This document shows positions 9,557 to 16,584 of a stretch of 46,363 bases of DNA, one piece after another. The position numbers and the translations under genes were made by a program. The stretch lies in assembly GCA_903907935.1 (NCBI GenBank), contig CAIVQA010000016.1, positions 1 through 46,363 on the forward strand, given 5' to 3'. Position 1 is the first letter of the stretch; each line of letters opens with the position of its first letter. This DNA is from an uncultured Francisellaceae bacterium. Its GTDB lineage: Bacteria; Pseudomonadota; Gammaproteobacteria; UBA6186; Azoamicaceae. The notes below the pieces were generated by a model. The model did not search any database. It was not told where the DNA came from and saw only the letters and a program-made list of their open reading frames with translations.

Positions 9557-9809
9557 ATGAGTCCAACAATATTTTTTGAAATTTGAAAAAGGCTACAGGT
9601 TTTATTTTTATTCTAATGAGGAAGAGCGGTTACATGTGCATGTACGTTCTGGTGATGGGGAAGCTAAATTTTGGTTAGATCCTATTGTTGCTTTAGAGTA
9701 TAGTGTTGGTTTTTCTCCTATAGAGTTAAAAAAGATTCAAAAAGTTATAGAGAATAGGGTAGATGAAATTAAAAAAGCGTGGATTAAATTTTTTAAACCA
9801 AATAACTGA
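9557..9809 (+). pseudogene. DUF4160-family protein, 5' end frameshifted at a T6 tract
   Basis: The open frame from TTG 9576 encodes KFEKGYRFYFYSNEEERLHVHV and GDGEAKFWLDP, the core of the small DUF4160 family, which is often paired with DUF2442 and resembles toxin-antitoxin genes. The normal family start (MSPTIF..) is present at ATG 9557, but in a different frame: MSPTIFFEI then TGA. Removing one T from the TTTTTT run at 9572-9577 would join the two frames as MSPTIFLKFEKGYRF. The gene is therefore broken, phase-variable by slippage, or restarted from TTG 9576. It overlaps the DUF2442 gene. Confidence 0.7.
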
Positions 9810-10023
9810 TGTTACTCAATTTGGTATTTGGTTATTAATTAATAGAAAAGAATATTATATTCCTTATGAACGATATCCTTTTTTTAAAGACGCTAAAATA
9901 GCAGATATTTATAATTTTGAGTTTTTAAATAACCATCATTTATATTGGCCAAATTTGGATATAGATATAGATCTAGATGCTTTAGAGCATCCAGAAAAAT
10001 ATCCTTTAATACATAGAACTTAA
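9763..10023 (+). CDS. DUF2442-family protein, partner of DUF4160
   Basis: The 86-aa product has the DUF2442 hallmarks: GIWLLINRKEYYIPYE, PFFKDAKIADI and the C-terminal HLYWPNLDIDIDLDALEHPEKYPL. DUF2442 proteins are small and often encoded directly after DUF4160 genes, where they are suspected toxin-antitoxin partners; that role is not demonstrated by this sequence. It overlaps the preceding gene by 47 bp in another frame. The annotated ATG gives a basic MKLKKRG leader; a later start near the ITDVTQF segment cannot be excluded. Confidence 0.75.
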   Translation: MKLKKRGLNFLNQITDVTQFGIWLLINRKEYYIPYERYPFFKDAKIADIYNFEFLNNHHLYWPNLDIDIDLDALEHPEKYPLIHRT

Positions 10024-10051
10024 GTAACTTGAGAGTACCATATTTTGCTAT

Positions 10052-10102
10052 CAACACTCCTTATTTTTTAGAGTACCAAAAACTCATTAGCTGAGAGTAT
10101 AT
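10052..10102. repeat. Truncated copy of the palindromic element (one arm)
   Basis: CAACACTCCTTATTTTTTAG, followed by AGTACCAAAAACTC and the ATTAGCTGAGAGTATA end, matches the right end of the intact elements at 29593-29740 and 31793-31942. The left arm and most of the core are missing. Its end forms the last codons and stop of znuA (10087-10102). Confidence 0.8.
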
Positions 10103-11040
10103 TTAAAACAACTACAAAACTGATCTGCTAGATGCTCTAACAATTTAAAATAACCATCAGCGCCTAAATCTTGATCGGAGCCTAATGGATCTAATTCCCC
10201 CGCTTGTAATCCTTTTTTAGTAGTAGATTGTAAAAAAGAATTTAATATTTTGGAATTAAATTGTGGTTCTTTAAACAAACATTTAATTTGATCTTTTTTA
10301 ATTGCATCGTTAATAGTTAACATACGGTGAACACTAAGTGGTATAGCTGGATTATTGCTAATAACTAATGGTGGGTTTAACCCATAAAATTTTTCAAAAT
10401 ATTGATAAGCATCGTGAAATACCAAATAAGACTGCCCTATTACTTTAAGTAATTTATTTCTAATAACCGCATCCATTTTAGATAATTTTATTAAAAACTG
10501 GCGTTTATTAGCTAAATATTTGATCCTATGTGCTGGATCGAGTTTTATTAAAGCCTTTGTTATAGCCTGTACTATAATTTTAGCATTATCTGGAGACAAC
10601 CATATATGCTCGTCTACTCGATTATTATGGGCATGAGCATGGGAACAAGTGTTAATACTTCTAACCGGTAAGGTATTAAGTTTTTCCAAATTTTGGATTG
10701 TAAGTAACTTATCAACTATAGCAGGCTGCTTAAATAATTTTATTAAAAAAAATTCTAGATTTTCTCCACCCCAAATAATTAAATCCGCCTGTCGAATAGC
10801 TTCCACCTCCCTCAATTTTAAAGCATAATCATGGGGGGAAGTATTACCATGTAATAATAAGCTTAACTTATTATTTTCAACCCCATGCATTACAGCTGCA
10901 GCCAAATTATAAAACGGCTTGATAGTTGCTATTACATGGATCTTTTTTGGTTGCTCTGCCAATTGATCTGCTAAAAGGCTGGGACTAAAAAGAATAATAC
11001 TAAAAAAGGTAATTATGAAAGACAATAAATTATTAGGCAT
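10087..11040 (-). CDS. znuA: ZnuA, periplasmic zinc-binding protein
   Basis: ZnuA captures Zn2+ in the periplasm and delivers it to ZnuBC. I chose ATG 11040, which gives 317 aa and a signal peptide (LLSFIITFFSIILFSPSLLA); the longer open frame reads through znuC DNA and is not credible. Family features are TIKPFYNLAAAVMHG, a short His-rich loop (CSHAHAHNN), DEHIWLSP and FHDAYQYFE. The gene is divergent from znuC, and the two starts overlap by 26 bp. The last residues (YTLS) and the TAA stop come from the end of a truncated palindromic element, so the native C-terminus was probably replaced. Zur regulation would be expected, but no clear box was seen. Confidence 0.93.
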   Translation of the reverse strand: MPNNLLSFIITFFSIILFSPSLLADQLAEQPKKIHVIATIKPFYNLAAAVMHGVENNKLSLLLHGNTSPHDYALKLREVEAIRQADLIIWGGENLEFFLIKLFKQPAIVDKLLTIQNLEKLNTLPVRSINTCSHAHAHNNRVDEHIWLSPDNAKIIVQAITKALIKLDPAHRIKYLANKRQFLIKLSKMDAVIRNKLLKVIGQSYLVFHDAYQYFEKFYGLNPPLVISNNPAIPLSVHRMLTINDAIKKDQIKCLFKEPQFNSKILNSFLQSTTKKGLQAGELDPLGSDQDLGADGYFKLLEHLADQFCSCFKYTLS

Positions 11041-11752
11041 ACAAAATCTTAGCATTAACTTTAATGAACATGCAATATTAAAAAATATTAGTTTTGAAAT
11101 ATACCAAAAACAAATTATTACTATAATAGGGCCAAATGGTGCTGGTAAATCGACTTTACTTAAATCCATTTTAGGATTCATCCAACCTGCTACCGGTAGT
11201 ATTACCAAAAATCCTAAATTAAAAATTGGGTATGTGCCTCAAAGAATTGTTTTTCCAGAACAAATACCATTAACTGTATTAAAATTTTTAACTTTAAATA
11301 ATAAAACTAAAACTTTATTTAATGAAAAATTAAACGCTAAATTAAATATTGAACATTTGTTACCAAAATCAATCCATAAATTATCTGGTGGAGAATTACA
11401 AAGAATTTTATTAGCTAAAGCACTATCTAACAACCCAAATTTATTAATATTAGACGAACCTACTCAAAGTATAGATCTTAATGGACAAGCAGAATTTTAT
11501 AAATTATGTTCATATTTACAGCAACAATTGAATTGTGCAATTTTAATGGCTTCTCATGATTTACATATCGTAATGTCTGGAACAAATTCTGTTATATGTT
11601 TAAACAAACATATTTGTTGTCATGGCTTACCTGCTATGGTAAGTAAAAGTCCAGAATTTATTCGATTATTTGGCGACAATATGACAAAATTAGCCTTTTA
11701 TCCTCACCATCATGATCACCAACACACATTAGATGGAGGTGTAATTAAGTGA
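11015..11752 (+). CDS. znuC: ZnuC, zinc ABC transporter ATPase
   Basis: This 245-aa cytoplasmic ATPase powers zinc import. Walker A GPNGAGKST is at 39-47, the signature LSGGE at 123-127, Walker B LLILDEPT at 143-150 and the switch His in ASHDLH. The His-rich C-terminus (YPHHHDHQH) is typical of ZnuC. Its 5' end overlaps the divergent znuA start by 26 bp, and no downstream ATG gives a complete N-terminus. It overlaps znuB by 4 bp (GTGA), so the two are translationally coupled. Confidence 0.97.
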   Translation: MKDNKLLGIQNLSINFNEHAILKNISFEIYQKQIITIIGPNGAGKSTLLKSILGFIQPATGSITKNPKLKIGYVPQRIVFPEQIPLTVLKFLTLNNKTKTLFNEKLNAKLNIEHLLPKSIHKLSGGELQRILLAKALSNNPNLLILDEPTQSIDLNGQAEFYKLCSYLQQQLNCAILMASHDLHIVMSGTNSVICLNKHICCHGLPAMVSKSPEFIRLFGDNMTKLAFYPHHHDHQHTLDGGVIK

Positions 11753-12558
11753 TTGATTTTATTATTAAAGCCTTGTTAGCTGGAATTGGAATAGCAATTA
11801 TATCTGGTCCAATTGGTAGTTTGATGATCTGGCGACGCATGACATATTTCGGTGATACCCTAGCCCATGCTACTTTATTTGGAGCTAGTATCGCCACAAT
11901 TTTACATATTAATATTTATTATGGTTTAATCTGTACTTGCTTATTAATTGCAATAACATTAACTATTCTTTCTAAAAATAAAGTTTTTACCAATGATACA
12001 ATATTGAGCATATTATCCCACACCGTCCTAGCTATAGGGCTAATTTTTGCTACATTTTCCAAAAACATTAGAATAGATCTACTTGGCTATTTATATGGCG
12101 ATATTTTGTCTATAAACAACCTAGACTTAATATGTATTCTTTGTATCGATGTACTAGTACTTAGTAGCTTAATATTTTTATGGGATAAATTAGTTTTTAT
12201 TACCATTCATAAAGAATTAGCAGTTACCAATGGAATTAATGAACCTAAAATCAAATGGATATTTATCCTACTAATATCCTTAATTTTTGCCGTAGCAGTC
12301 CGGTTAGTAGGGGTATTACTAATAAACGCCTTATTAATTATACCTAGTGCTACAGCAAAAATTTGGGCAAAAAGCCCAGAACAAATGGCAATTTTAGGCA
12401 GTATATTCGGTTGTATAGCAATTATTTTGGGAATACTAACTTCTTTATTTTATGATGGGCCTACTGGGCCTTTAATTGTAGTTAGTACAGCTATATTATT
12501 TTTATTTAACATACTATTAAAATCTATTTGTACGTACCCTATAGGCAAAAAAATATAG
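11749..12558 (+). CDS. znuB: ZnuB, zinc ABC transporter permease
   Basis: This 269-aa polytopic membrane protein of the ABC-3 permease family has about seven to eight hydrophobic segments. Family markers near the N-terminus are GPIGSLMIWRRMTYFGDTLAHA, and the C-terminal half has VRLVGVLLINALLIIPSATA. The start is GTG, overlapping the znuC stop (GTGA), with a strong GGAGGTG 7 bp upstream. It forms the membrane channel of ZnuABC. Confidence 0.96.
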   Translation: MIDFIIKALLAGIGIAIISGPIGSLMIWRRMTYFGDTLAHATLFGASIATILHINIYYGLICTCLLIAITLTILSKNKVFTNDTILSILSHTVLAIGLIFATFSKNIRIDLLGYLYGDILSINNLDLICILCIDVLVLSSLIFLWDKLVFITIHKELAVTNGINEPKIKWIFILLISLIFAVAVRLVGVLLINALLIIPSATAKIWAKSPEQMAILGSIFGCIAIILGILTSLFYDGPTGPLIVVSTAILFLFNILLKSICTYPIGKKI

Positions 12559-12611
12559 CTATGCTATATTGCATAAATATATTTCTAACTTTAAATAAAG
12601 GAGAATTTTGC

Positions 12612-13130
12612 ATGGCAGCAACAAGAGTTAAGAAAACTTCTAAAAGCAAGGCTTTACATAGCAAGGCTAAAAAGAAGGCCAAACCAACTAAAAAAAGATC
12701 TACTAAAGCCAAAGCTAGGCCTACTAGATCAAAAAGCAAACTAGCAAGTTTATTAAAAACTGTAAAAAACGCAGTTAAATTTTCTCACCACCAAACTAGA
12801 ACTACTCCTTTAGAAAAAGTAGACAATGCATTCAATAAATCTCAGTTATTATCTACTTTAGCAGAACGGTCAGCATTAACTAAAAAACAAGCAGCTGTAA
12901 TGATGGATGAATTTTGCCAAATTATGGGAGTACATTTAAAAAAAGGTGGCCCAGAAAAGTTTATCTTGCCAGGGGCTTTTAAAATTGTAATTAAAAACAT
13001 GCCAGCTAGAAAAGCACGTAGTGGTGTTAACCCATTTACTGGCGAGCCTACCGTTTTTAAAGCAAAACCAGCATTTAGAAGAGTCAGAATTATTCCTTTA
13101 AAAGGCTTAAAGGAAATGGCCCATAAATAA
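12612..13130 (+). CDS. HU/IHF-family DNA-binding protein with lysine-rich N-terminal tail
   Basis: This nucleoid-associated protein is 172 aa long when started at ATG 12612, which has AAAGGAGAA just upstream; the longer open frame runs into znuB. Residues 1-60 are dominated by Lys, Ala, Ser, Thr and Arg with almost no acidic residues, resembling a histone H1-like tail. Residues about 70-172 form an HU-type domain: SQLLSTLAERSALTKKQA, GGPEKFILPGAFKI and a NPFTGEP arm motif equivalent to HU's RNPxTG. It probably binds and compacts DNA through both parts. A strong terminator follows at once. Confidence 0.92.
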   Translation: MAATRVKKTSKSKALHSKAKKKAKPTKKRSTKAKARPTRSKSKLASLLKTVKNAVKFSHHQTRTTPLEKVDNAFNKSQLLSTLAERSALTKKQAAVMMDEFCQIMGVHLKKGGPEKFILPGAFKIVIKNMPARKARSGVNPFTGEPTVFKAKPAFRRVRIIPLKGLKEMAHK

Positions 13131-13135
13131 AACCC

Positions 13136-13162
13136 ATCCCCCCTTATGTTGGGGGGTTTTAC
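13136..13162 (+). terminator. Rho-independent terminator after the HU-like gene
   Basis: Six C (13138-13143), a 7-nt loop TTATGTT and six G (13151-13156) followed by TTTT form a compact GC hairpin with a U-tract, starting 8 bp after the stop codon. It probably ends the znuCB/HU transcript before tRNA-Phe. Confidence 0.88.
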
Positions 13163-13186
13163 CCCTATATCTTATATTTTTTACTC

Positions 13187-13215
13187 TTGACTTCATCCCG
13201 CAACCACAGTAAGGT
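13187..13215 (+). promoter_or_regulatory. Candidate promoter for tRNA-Phe
   Basis: TTGACT (13187-13192), a 17-bp spacer and TAAGGT (13210-13215) fit sigma70 spacing, and the expected start lies about 15 bp before the tRNA. The -35 is strong and the -10 weak (first, second and last bases match). Position after a terminator and before a tRNA supports it. Confidence 0.5.
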
Positions 13216-13236
13216 TTATTGTTTTAAAAACATCCT

Positions 13237-13309
<73 letters not shown>

Positions 13310-13312
13310 CAA

Positions 13313-13460
13313 TATACTAATTGCGCATGAGTTTTCGGTGCTCTAAAAAAAAAGTCGTGAAACTCGCCTTTCACAAAACAAAGAGCAACTAGAGACCAAA
13401 GAGGCTCAAACAACACTCCTTGTTTTTTAGAGCACCGAAAACTCATGTACAATTAGTATA
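13313..13460. repeat. Palindromic element copy, short core type A
   Basis: The left end TATACTAATTGCGCATGAG and the right end (reverse complement TATACTAATTGTACATGAG) continue into arms TTTTCGGTGCTCTAAAAAA. Over 38 positions the arms differ at only two (CG against TA). The asymmetric ~60-bp core contains AGTCGTGAAACTCGCC and GGCTCAAACAACACTCC. Both ends are of the CATGAG type. It lies between tRNA-Phe and the HicB remnant. Confidence 0.92.
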
Positions 13461-13478
13461 CATTAATAGAATACTATT

Positions 13479-13661
13479 ATGCTTAAATATAAAGATTTTA
13501 TTGCTAAAATTAACTTTATTAGTCGTTCCAGCTGTTTTTATGGAGAAGTTATCAATAAAGACTGTTTAATAGTGTTTCAAGCAGAACAAAAAAAAGATCT
13601 TACAGAAGCATTTAAGATTGCTGTTGATCAATATTTGGAGACAGAAGCAACATTAGTTTAA
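13479..13661 (+). pseudogene. Truncated HicB-like antitoxin, no HicA partner
   Basis: The 60-aa product starts MLKYKDFIAKINF, followed by GEVINKDCLIVFQ and a DLTEAFKIAVDQYLE helix. This is the conserved N-terminal half of the HicB family, whose members are usually about 110 aa with a C-terminal ribbon-helix-helix. The sequence ends right after the DQYLE helix, so the DNA-binding half is missing. No hicA-like gene is adjacent. Its last 50 bp overlap the convergent glycosyltransferase gene. It is most likely a decayed addiction module; a small functional fold is possible. Confidence 0.6.
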
Positions 13662-14379
13662 TATATTTATAATAAGTTCCTTGGGCATTAGAAATAGCTA
13701 ATATAAGCCCATATTTACCATCCAAAAGTCCTAATCTAAAAATATAGCCACGAAAAAAAGTAAATAATCCATGCAAAATAGCTATAACAATATTGGACTT
13801 TGCTCCTCTTTTTAATAGATCTTTAGCTCCTAAAGTAGAATAATTATTAAGTTTATTTAATACTGTTTCAATTGTTGGAAAAGGATAATGCAGGATTTTA
13901 TTACTTAAATAAGTTAATTTACCATCTACTTTTAATCCAAAATGCGCAAAATTAGGGATAATTTCACCTTTAATACGTTTAAATAACCTTAAATGCGATT
14001 CATTGTACCAATCACCAAATTTTATAGCTTTACCTAAATAAAATGATTGATATGGAATATAAAACCCAGAATATTCTGTAGGATTTTTAATAACATTTTG
14101 GATCTCTTTTTGTAGTTCTGTAGATAATATCTCGTCCGCATCTAAAATTAATACCCATTCACAGCTAGCTTTTTCTAAAACAAACTTCTTTTGGATCCCA
14201 CAACCTTGCCAAACATTTAAATAAATATGATTGGTATATTTTTTACAAATTTCTATGGTACGATCGGAACTATAAGAATCTACAATTATAATTTCGTCAA
14301 CAAAGCTAATAGCTTGTAAAGTTTTTTCTATATTATGTTCTTCATTTTTAGTAACTATACAAACACTTAAAGTTGTCAA
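13612..14379 (-). CDS. Family 2 glycosyltransferase (WaaE/KdtX-like)
   Basis: The 255-aa protein starts LSVCIVTKNEEHNIEKTL, with nucleotide-binding VDSYSSDRT and the metal-binding DAD motif (LILDADEIL, D80 and D82), typical of GT2 enzymes that extend the lipopolysaccharide core. The acceptor and sugar cannot be told from sequence. The start is TTG at 14379, overlapping the dksA stop by 4 bp (TTGA), which suggests translational coupling. The C-terminal hydrophobic stretch could associate with membrane. The 3' end overlaps a HicB remnant on the other strand. Confidence 0.9.
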   Translation of the reverse strand: MTTLSVCIVTKNEEHNIEKTLQAISFVDEIIIVDSYSSDRTIEICKKYTNHIYLNVWQGCGIQKKFVLEKASCEWVLILDADEILSTELQKEIQNVIKNPTEYSGFYIPYQSFYLGKAIKFGDWYNESHLRLFKRIKGEIIPNFAHFGLKVDGKLTYLSNKILHYPFPTIETVLNKLNNYSTLGAKDLLKRGAKSNIVIAILHGLFTFFRGYIFRLGLLDGKYGLILAISNAQGTYYKYIKLMLLLSPNIDQQQS

Positions 14380-15227
14380 ACTCGCTTTTCTCGTATTTCT
14401 GCTAATGTTTTACATTCTATGCATAATGTTGCAGTAGGCCTAGCTTCTAAACGTCTAACTCCAATTTCTACCCCGCAAGATTCGCAATATCCGTACTCGT
14501 TATCTTTAATTTTTTTTAATGCAGTTTCAATTTTTTTTATTAATTTTCTTTCACGATCTCTAGCTCTTAATTCTAAATTAAAAGTTTCTTCTTGAGTAGC
14601 ACGATCGTTTGGATCTGCTAATACATCTGCTTCTTTCATTTCTGTAATGGTATGATCTACTTCTAGCATTAAATCTTGTTTCCAAGCTTCTAAGATATTA
14701 GTAAAATGCTCTAATTGTTGTTCATTCATATATTCTTCAGTTGACTCTATATGATATGGTTCAAATTTATTTGCTGGACCAGATAATAAATGTTCTGGAG
14801 ATATTAAATTTTCCGTTGACATATGCCCAGAAGTATCTTGAAAACTTGGTAAAGCACAACTAAATTGAGATGATGATTTTTTATTAGTAAAATTTTTTAC
14901 TGGTTTTTGAGAACTTTTTTCGGAAGTTTTTTTTATTTGTTTTGCTTTAGATAACTTAACAGCAACAGTTTTAGATTTTTTTTTTGGTGTACTTGCGTGA
15001 ATAGCTTTTAATTTCAGTTTAGATTGTGGTCTGGTTTTTGACTTAGAAGATACTACCTTGGCTTTTGCTTTAACTTTAACACCACTACTAGTTGCAGAAT
15101 TTTTAGACTTTTTAATAACTTTAGTGTTAATAGTTTTACTGATGATTTTTTTCATTTTCGTTGGCTTTGCCTTTTTTACTACCTTGTTAGACTTTTTAGT
15201 CTTACCCTTCTTAATTTTGCTTGCCAT
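14376..15227 (-). CDS. dksA: DksA, RNA polymerase-binding regulator, with long basic N-terminus
   Basis: DksA enters the RNA polymerase secondary channel and works with ppGpp in stringent control. I start it at ATG 15227 with a strong AGGAGG, giving 283 aa against about 150 in E. coli. The C-terminal half is canonical: coiled-coil tip acidic pair D205/D208 (ADPNDRATQEE), LRARDRERKLIKKIE, and a C4 zinc finger (C248, C251, C269, C272). The extra 120 N-terminal residues are Lys/Ser/Thr-rich with repeated KKxK and KAKAK runs and very few acidic residues, like a histone tail. The next gene, a glycosyltransferase, overlaps its stop. Confidence 0.95.
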   Translation of the reverse strand: MASKIKKGKTKKSNKVVKKAKPTKMKKIISKTINTKVIKKSKNSATSSGVKVKAKAKVVSSKSKTRPQSKLKLKAIHASTPKKKSKTVAVKLSKAKQIKKTSEKSSQKPVKNFTNKKSSSQFSCALPSFQDTSGHMSTENLISPEHLLSGPANKFEPYHIESTEEYMNEQQLEHFTNILEAWKQDLMLEVDHTITEMKEADVLADPNDRATQEETFNLELRARDRERKLIKKIETALKKIKDNEYGYCESCGVEIGVRRLEARPTATLCIECKTLAEIREKRV

Positions 15228-15369
15228 TGTCCCAATCCTCCTAAAACAAAATAATGATTTATAGCAAAATCCACAGAACATAGCAATAAGACGATATCTG
15301 TAGTTACTACATTTAATTCTTATTGCATTTTTAGTTAAGCTTATTTTTTTTGTGCCGAAAAAATAAATT

Positions 15370-16086
15370 ATGAAATACCATAGTCAATTAACCGAGGCCA
15401 CTTTATTAAAACGACCTATTAGTTTTTTAATGGAAGTTGTTTTACAATCTAAACGTCGTATTATGCTGCGTTGCCCTAATTTAGGCCCGTTAATTGGTTG
15501 CGACATACTAGGAACACAACTATGGTTCTCTGCTCCATACGATGATCATTGTTTACCAACTCTAGAATTAGTAGAAGTAAACGGCGGTTTTTTAGTAAGT
15601 ATTAACCCAGAACTATTGAAAAAACTAGTAATAGAAGCCATTAAATATGGGTATATTAAAGAATTAGCTAATTATAAAATACTTTCTCAAGAAACCAAAC
15701 TTGATGAACATGACTCTATGCCATTTTTAGTATTAGAACAAAATCAGGCGCACCAATGCTATGTATGTTTAGAGCATGTTATTTATGGTAACGAACAAAA
15801 CGAAGGTATGTTCCCTCTGGTAAGTAGATCAGTAGATCGCAGCTTAGAGTACTTAATATTACGAAAAAAACAGGGACATCGCGCAATACTTTTATACTGT
15901 GTATTACATTCTGGAGTTAAAATCTTAAAATTTGCTGACCATATAGATCCAGAGTACAGTAAAAAAATTACTGAGGCTATAGAACAAGGGGTCGAAATTT
16001 TAGCCTATAAAGCCAAAATCTCTACTCAGGAAATAGAACTAATCAATAAATTACCTATTGCCTCACAAGCTGGGGCTAAAATCTAA
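15370..16086 (+). CDS. sfsA: SfsA-family sugar fermentation stimulation protein
   Basis: The 238-aa product matches SfsA in length and motifs: RRIMLRCPNLGPLIGCD near the N-terminus (OB-like DNA-binding part), the central GxxxFPLVSRSVDRSLEYL-like segment, and a C-terminal nuclease-like half with LYCVLHSGVKILKFADHIDPEY. SfsA proteins bind DNA and are proposed nucleases or regulators of sugar metabolism. The usual family text MFPDAxTxRxxKHL is partly altered here. It is divergent from dksA, next to which it also lies in many gammaproteobacteria. Confidence 0.88.
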   Translation: MKYHSQLTEATLLKRPISFLMEVVLQSKRRIMLRCPNLGPLIGCDILGTQLWFSAPYDDHCLPTLELVEVNGGFLVSINPELLKKLVIEAIKYGYIKELANYKILSQETKLDEHDSMPFLVLEQNQAHQCYVCLEHVIYGNEQNEGMFPLVSRSVDRSLEYLILRKKQGHRAILLYCVLHSGVKILKFADHIDPEYSKKITEAIEQGVEILAYKAKISTQEIELINKLPIASQAGAKI

Positions 16087-16094
16087 TACAAATC

Positions 16095-16317
16095 AGTATA
16101 CGTAACTGCTCACCTAAATACCGTCAACTTAAGATCATTTTTTCTAGTAAGGCTCCAGGTTTGGCTTTCAACGGGACGCCGTGAATACATCCATGTAGGC
16201 TCAGCATCCATGCTGCTGATGCCCGCTTAAAAGCCAAACCTTTCGCCTTCTCCTTTGTAGCCTGTACGATAAAAGTCTTAAGTTGACGGGGCCATTAACT
16301 GCTCATCGCCAGTATAC
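16095..16317. repeat. Structured intergenic element between sfsA and minE
   Basis: Nested inverted repeats: CCGTCAACTTAAGA (16121-16134) pairs perfectly with TCTTAAGTTGACGG (16276-16289), and AGGTTTGGCTTT.. (from 16157) pairs with ..AAAGCCAAACCT (to about 16241). The GC-richer centre includes GACGCCGTGAATACATCCAT and GCATCCATGCTGCTGATGCC. AGTATAC ends flank both sides, and the right end abuts the minE stop. The centre resembles dispersed repeats I recall from other gammaproteobacteria, but I could not check this. Confidence 0.85.
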
Positions 16318-16584
16318 TTAAGCATCCACCAATTCTGGGTTATTTAAAGTAATATTTAATTCTAAAGTTGAACAATTCTCGTTTTGTTGTAGCTCAACTT
16401 GAATTTGTTCGTTATCAATAGATACATACTTACTAATTACATTTATTAACTCTTGCCGCAAAGCTGGAATAAAATCTAACCTGCCATTTTTAGTTCTTTG
16501 ATGAGAAACTAAAATTTGCAACCTTTCTTTAGCCCTTTGGGCTGTTTTGCTTCGATTACTTAAGAAAAAATCAAAAATACTCAT
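16318..16584 (-). CDS. minE: MinE, cell-division topological specificity factor
   Basis: MinE stimulates MinD ATPase and drives Min oscillation. The 88-aa length and the sequence are typical: membrane-targeting MSIFDFFLSNRSKTAQRAKERLQILVSHQR, then a topological-specificity domain with LRQELINVISKYV. The start ATG overlaps the minD stop (ATGA). The stop codon directly touches the end of the structured repeat at 16095-16317. Confidence 0.97.
   Translation of the reverse strand: MSIFDFFLSNRSKTAQRAKERLQILVSHQRTKNGRLDFIPALRQELINVISKYVSIDNEQIQVELQQNENCSTLELNITLNNPELVDA

Noticed and set aside
11041..11208. N-terminal extension of znuA upstream of ATG 11040
   Set aside because: It lies wholly antisense to the conserved znuC Walker A region and precedes a clear signal peptide.
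12539..12739. Hydrophobic minus-strand ORF opposite the HU-like tail, and a similar one opposite the DksA tail (15058-15264)
   Set aside because: Lysine and alanine codons read in reverse give Leu/Phe/Val-rich sequence, so apparent membrane proteins are artefacts.
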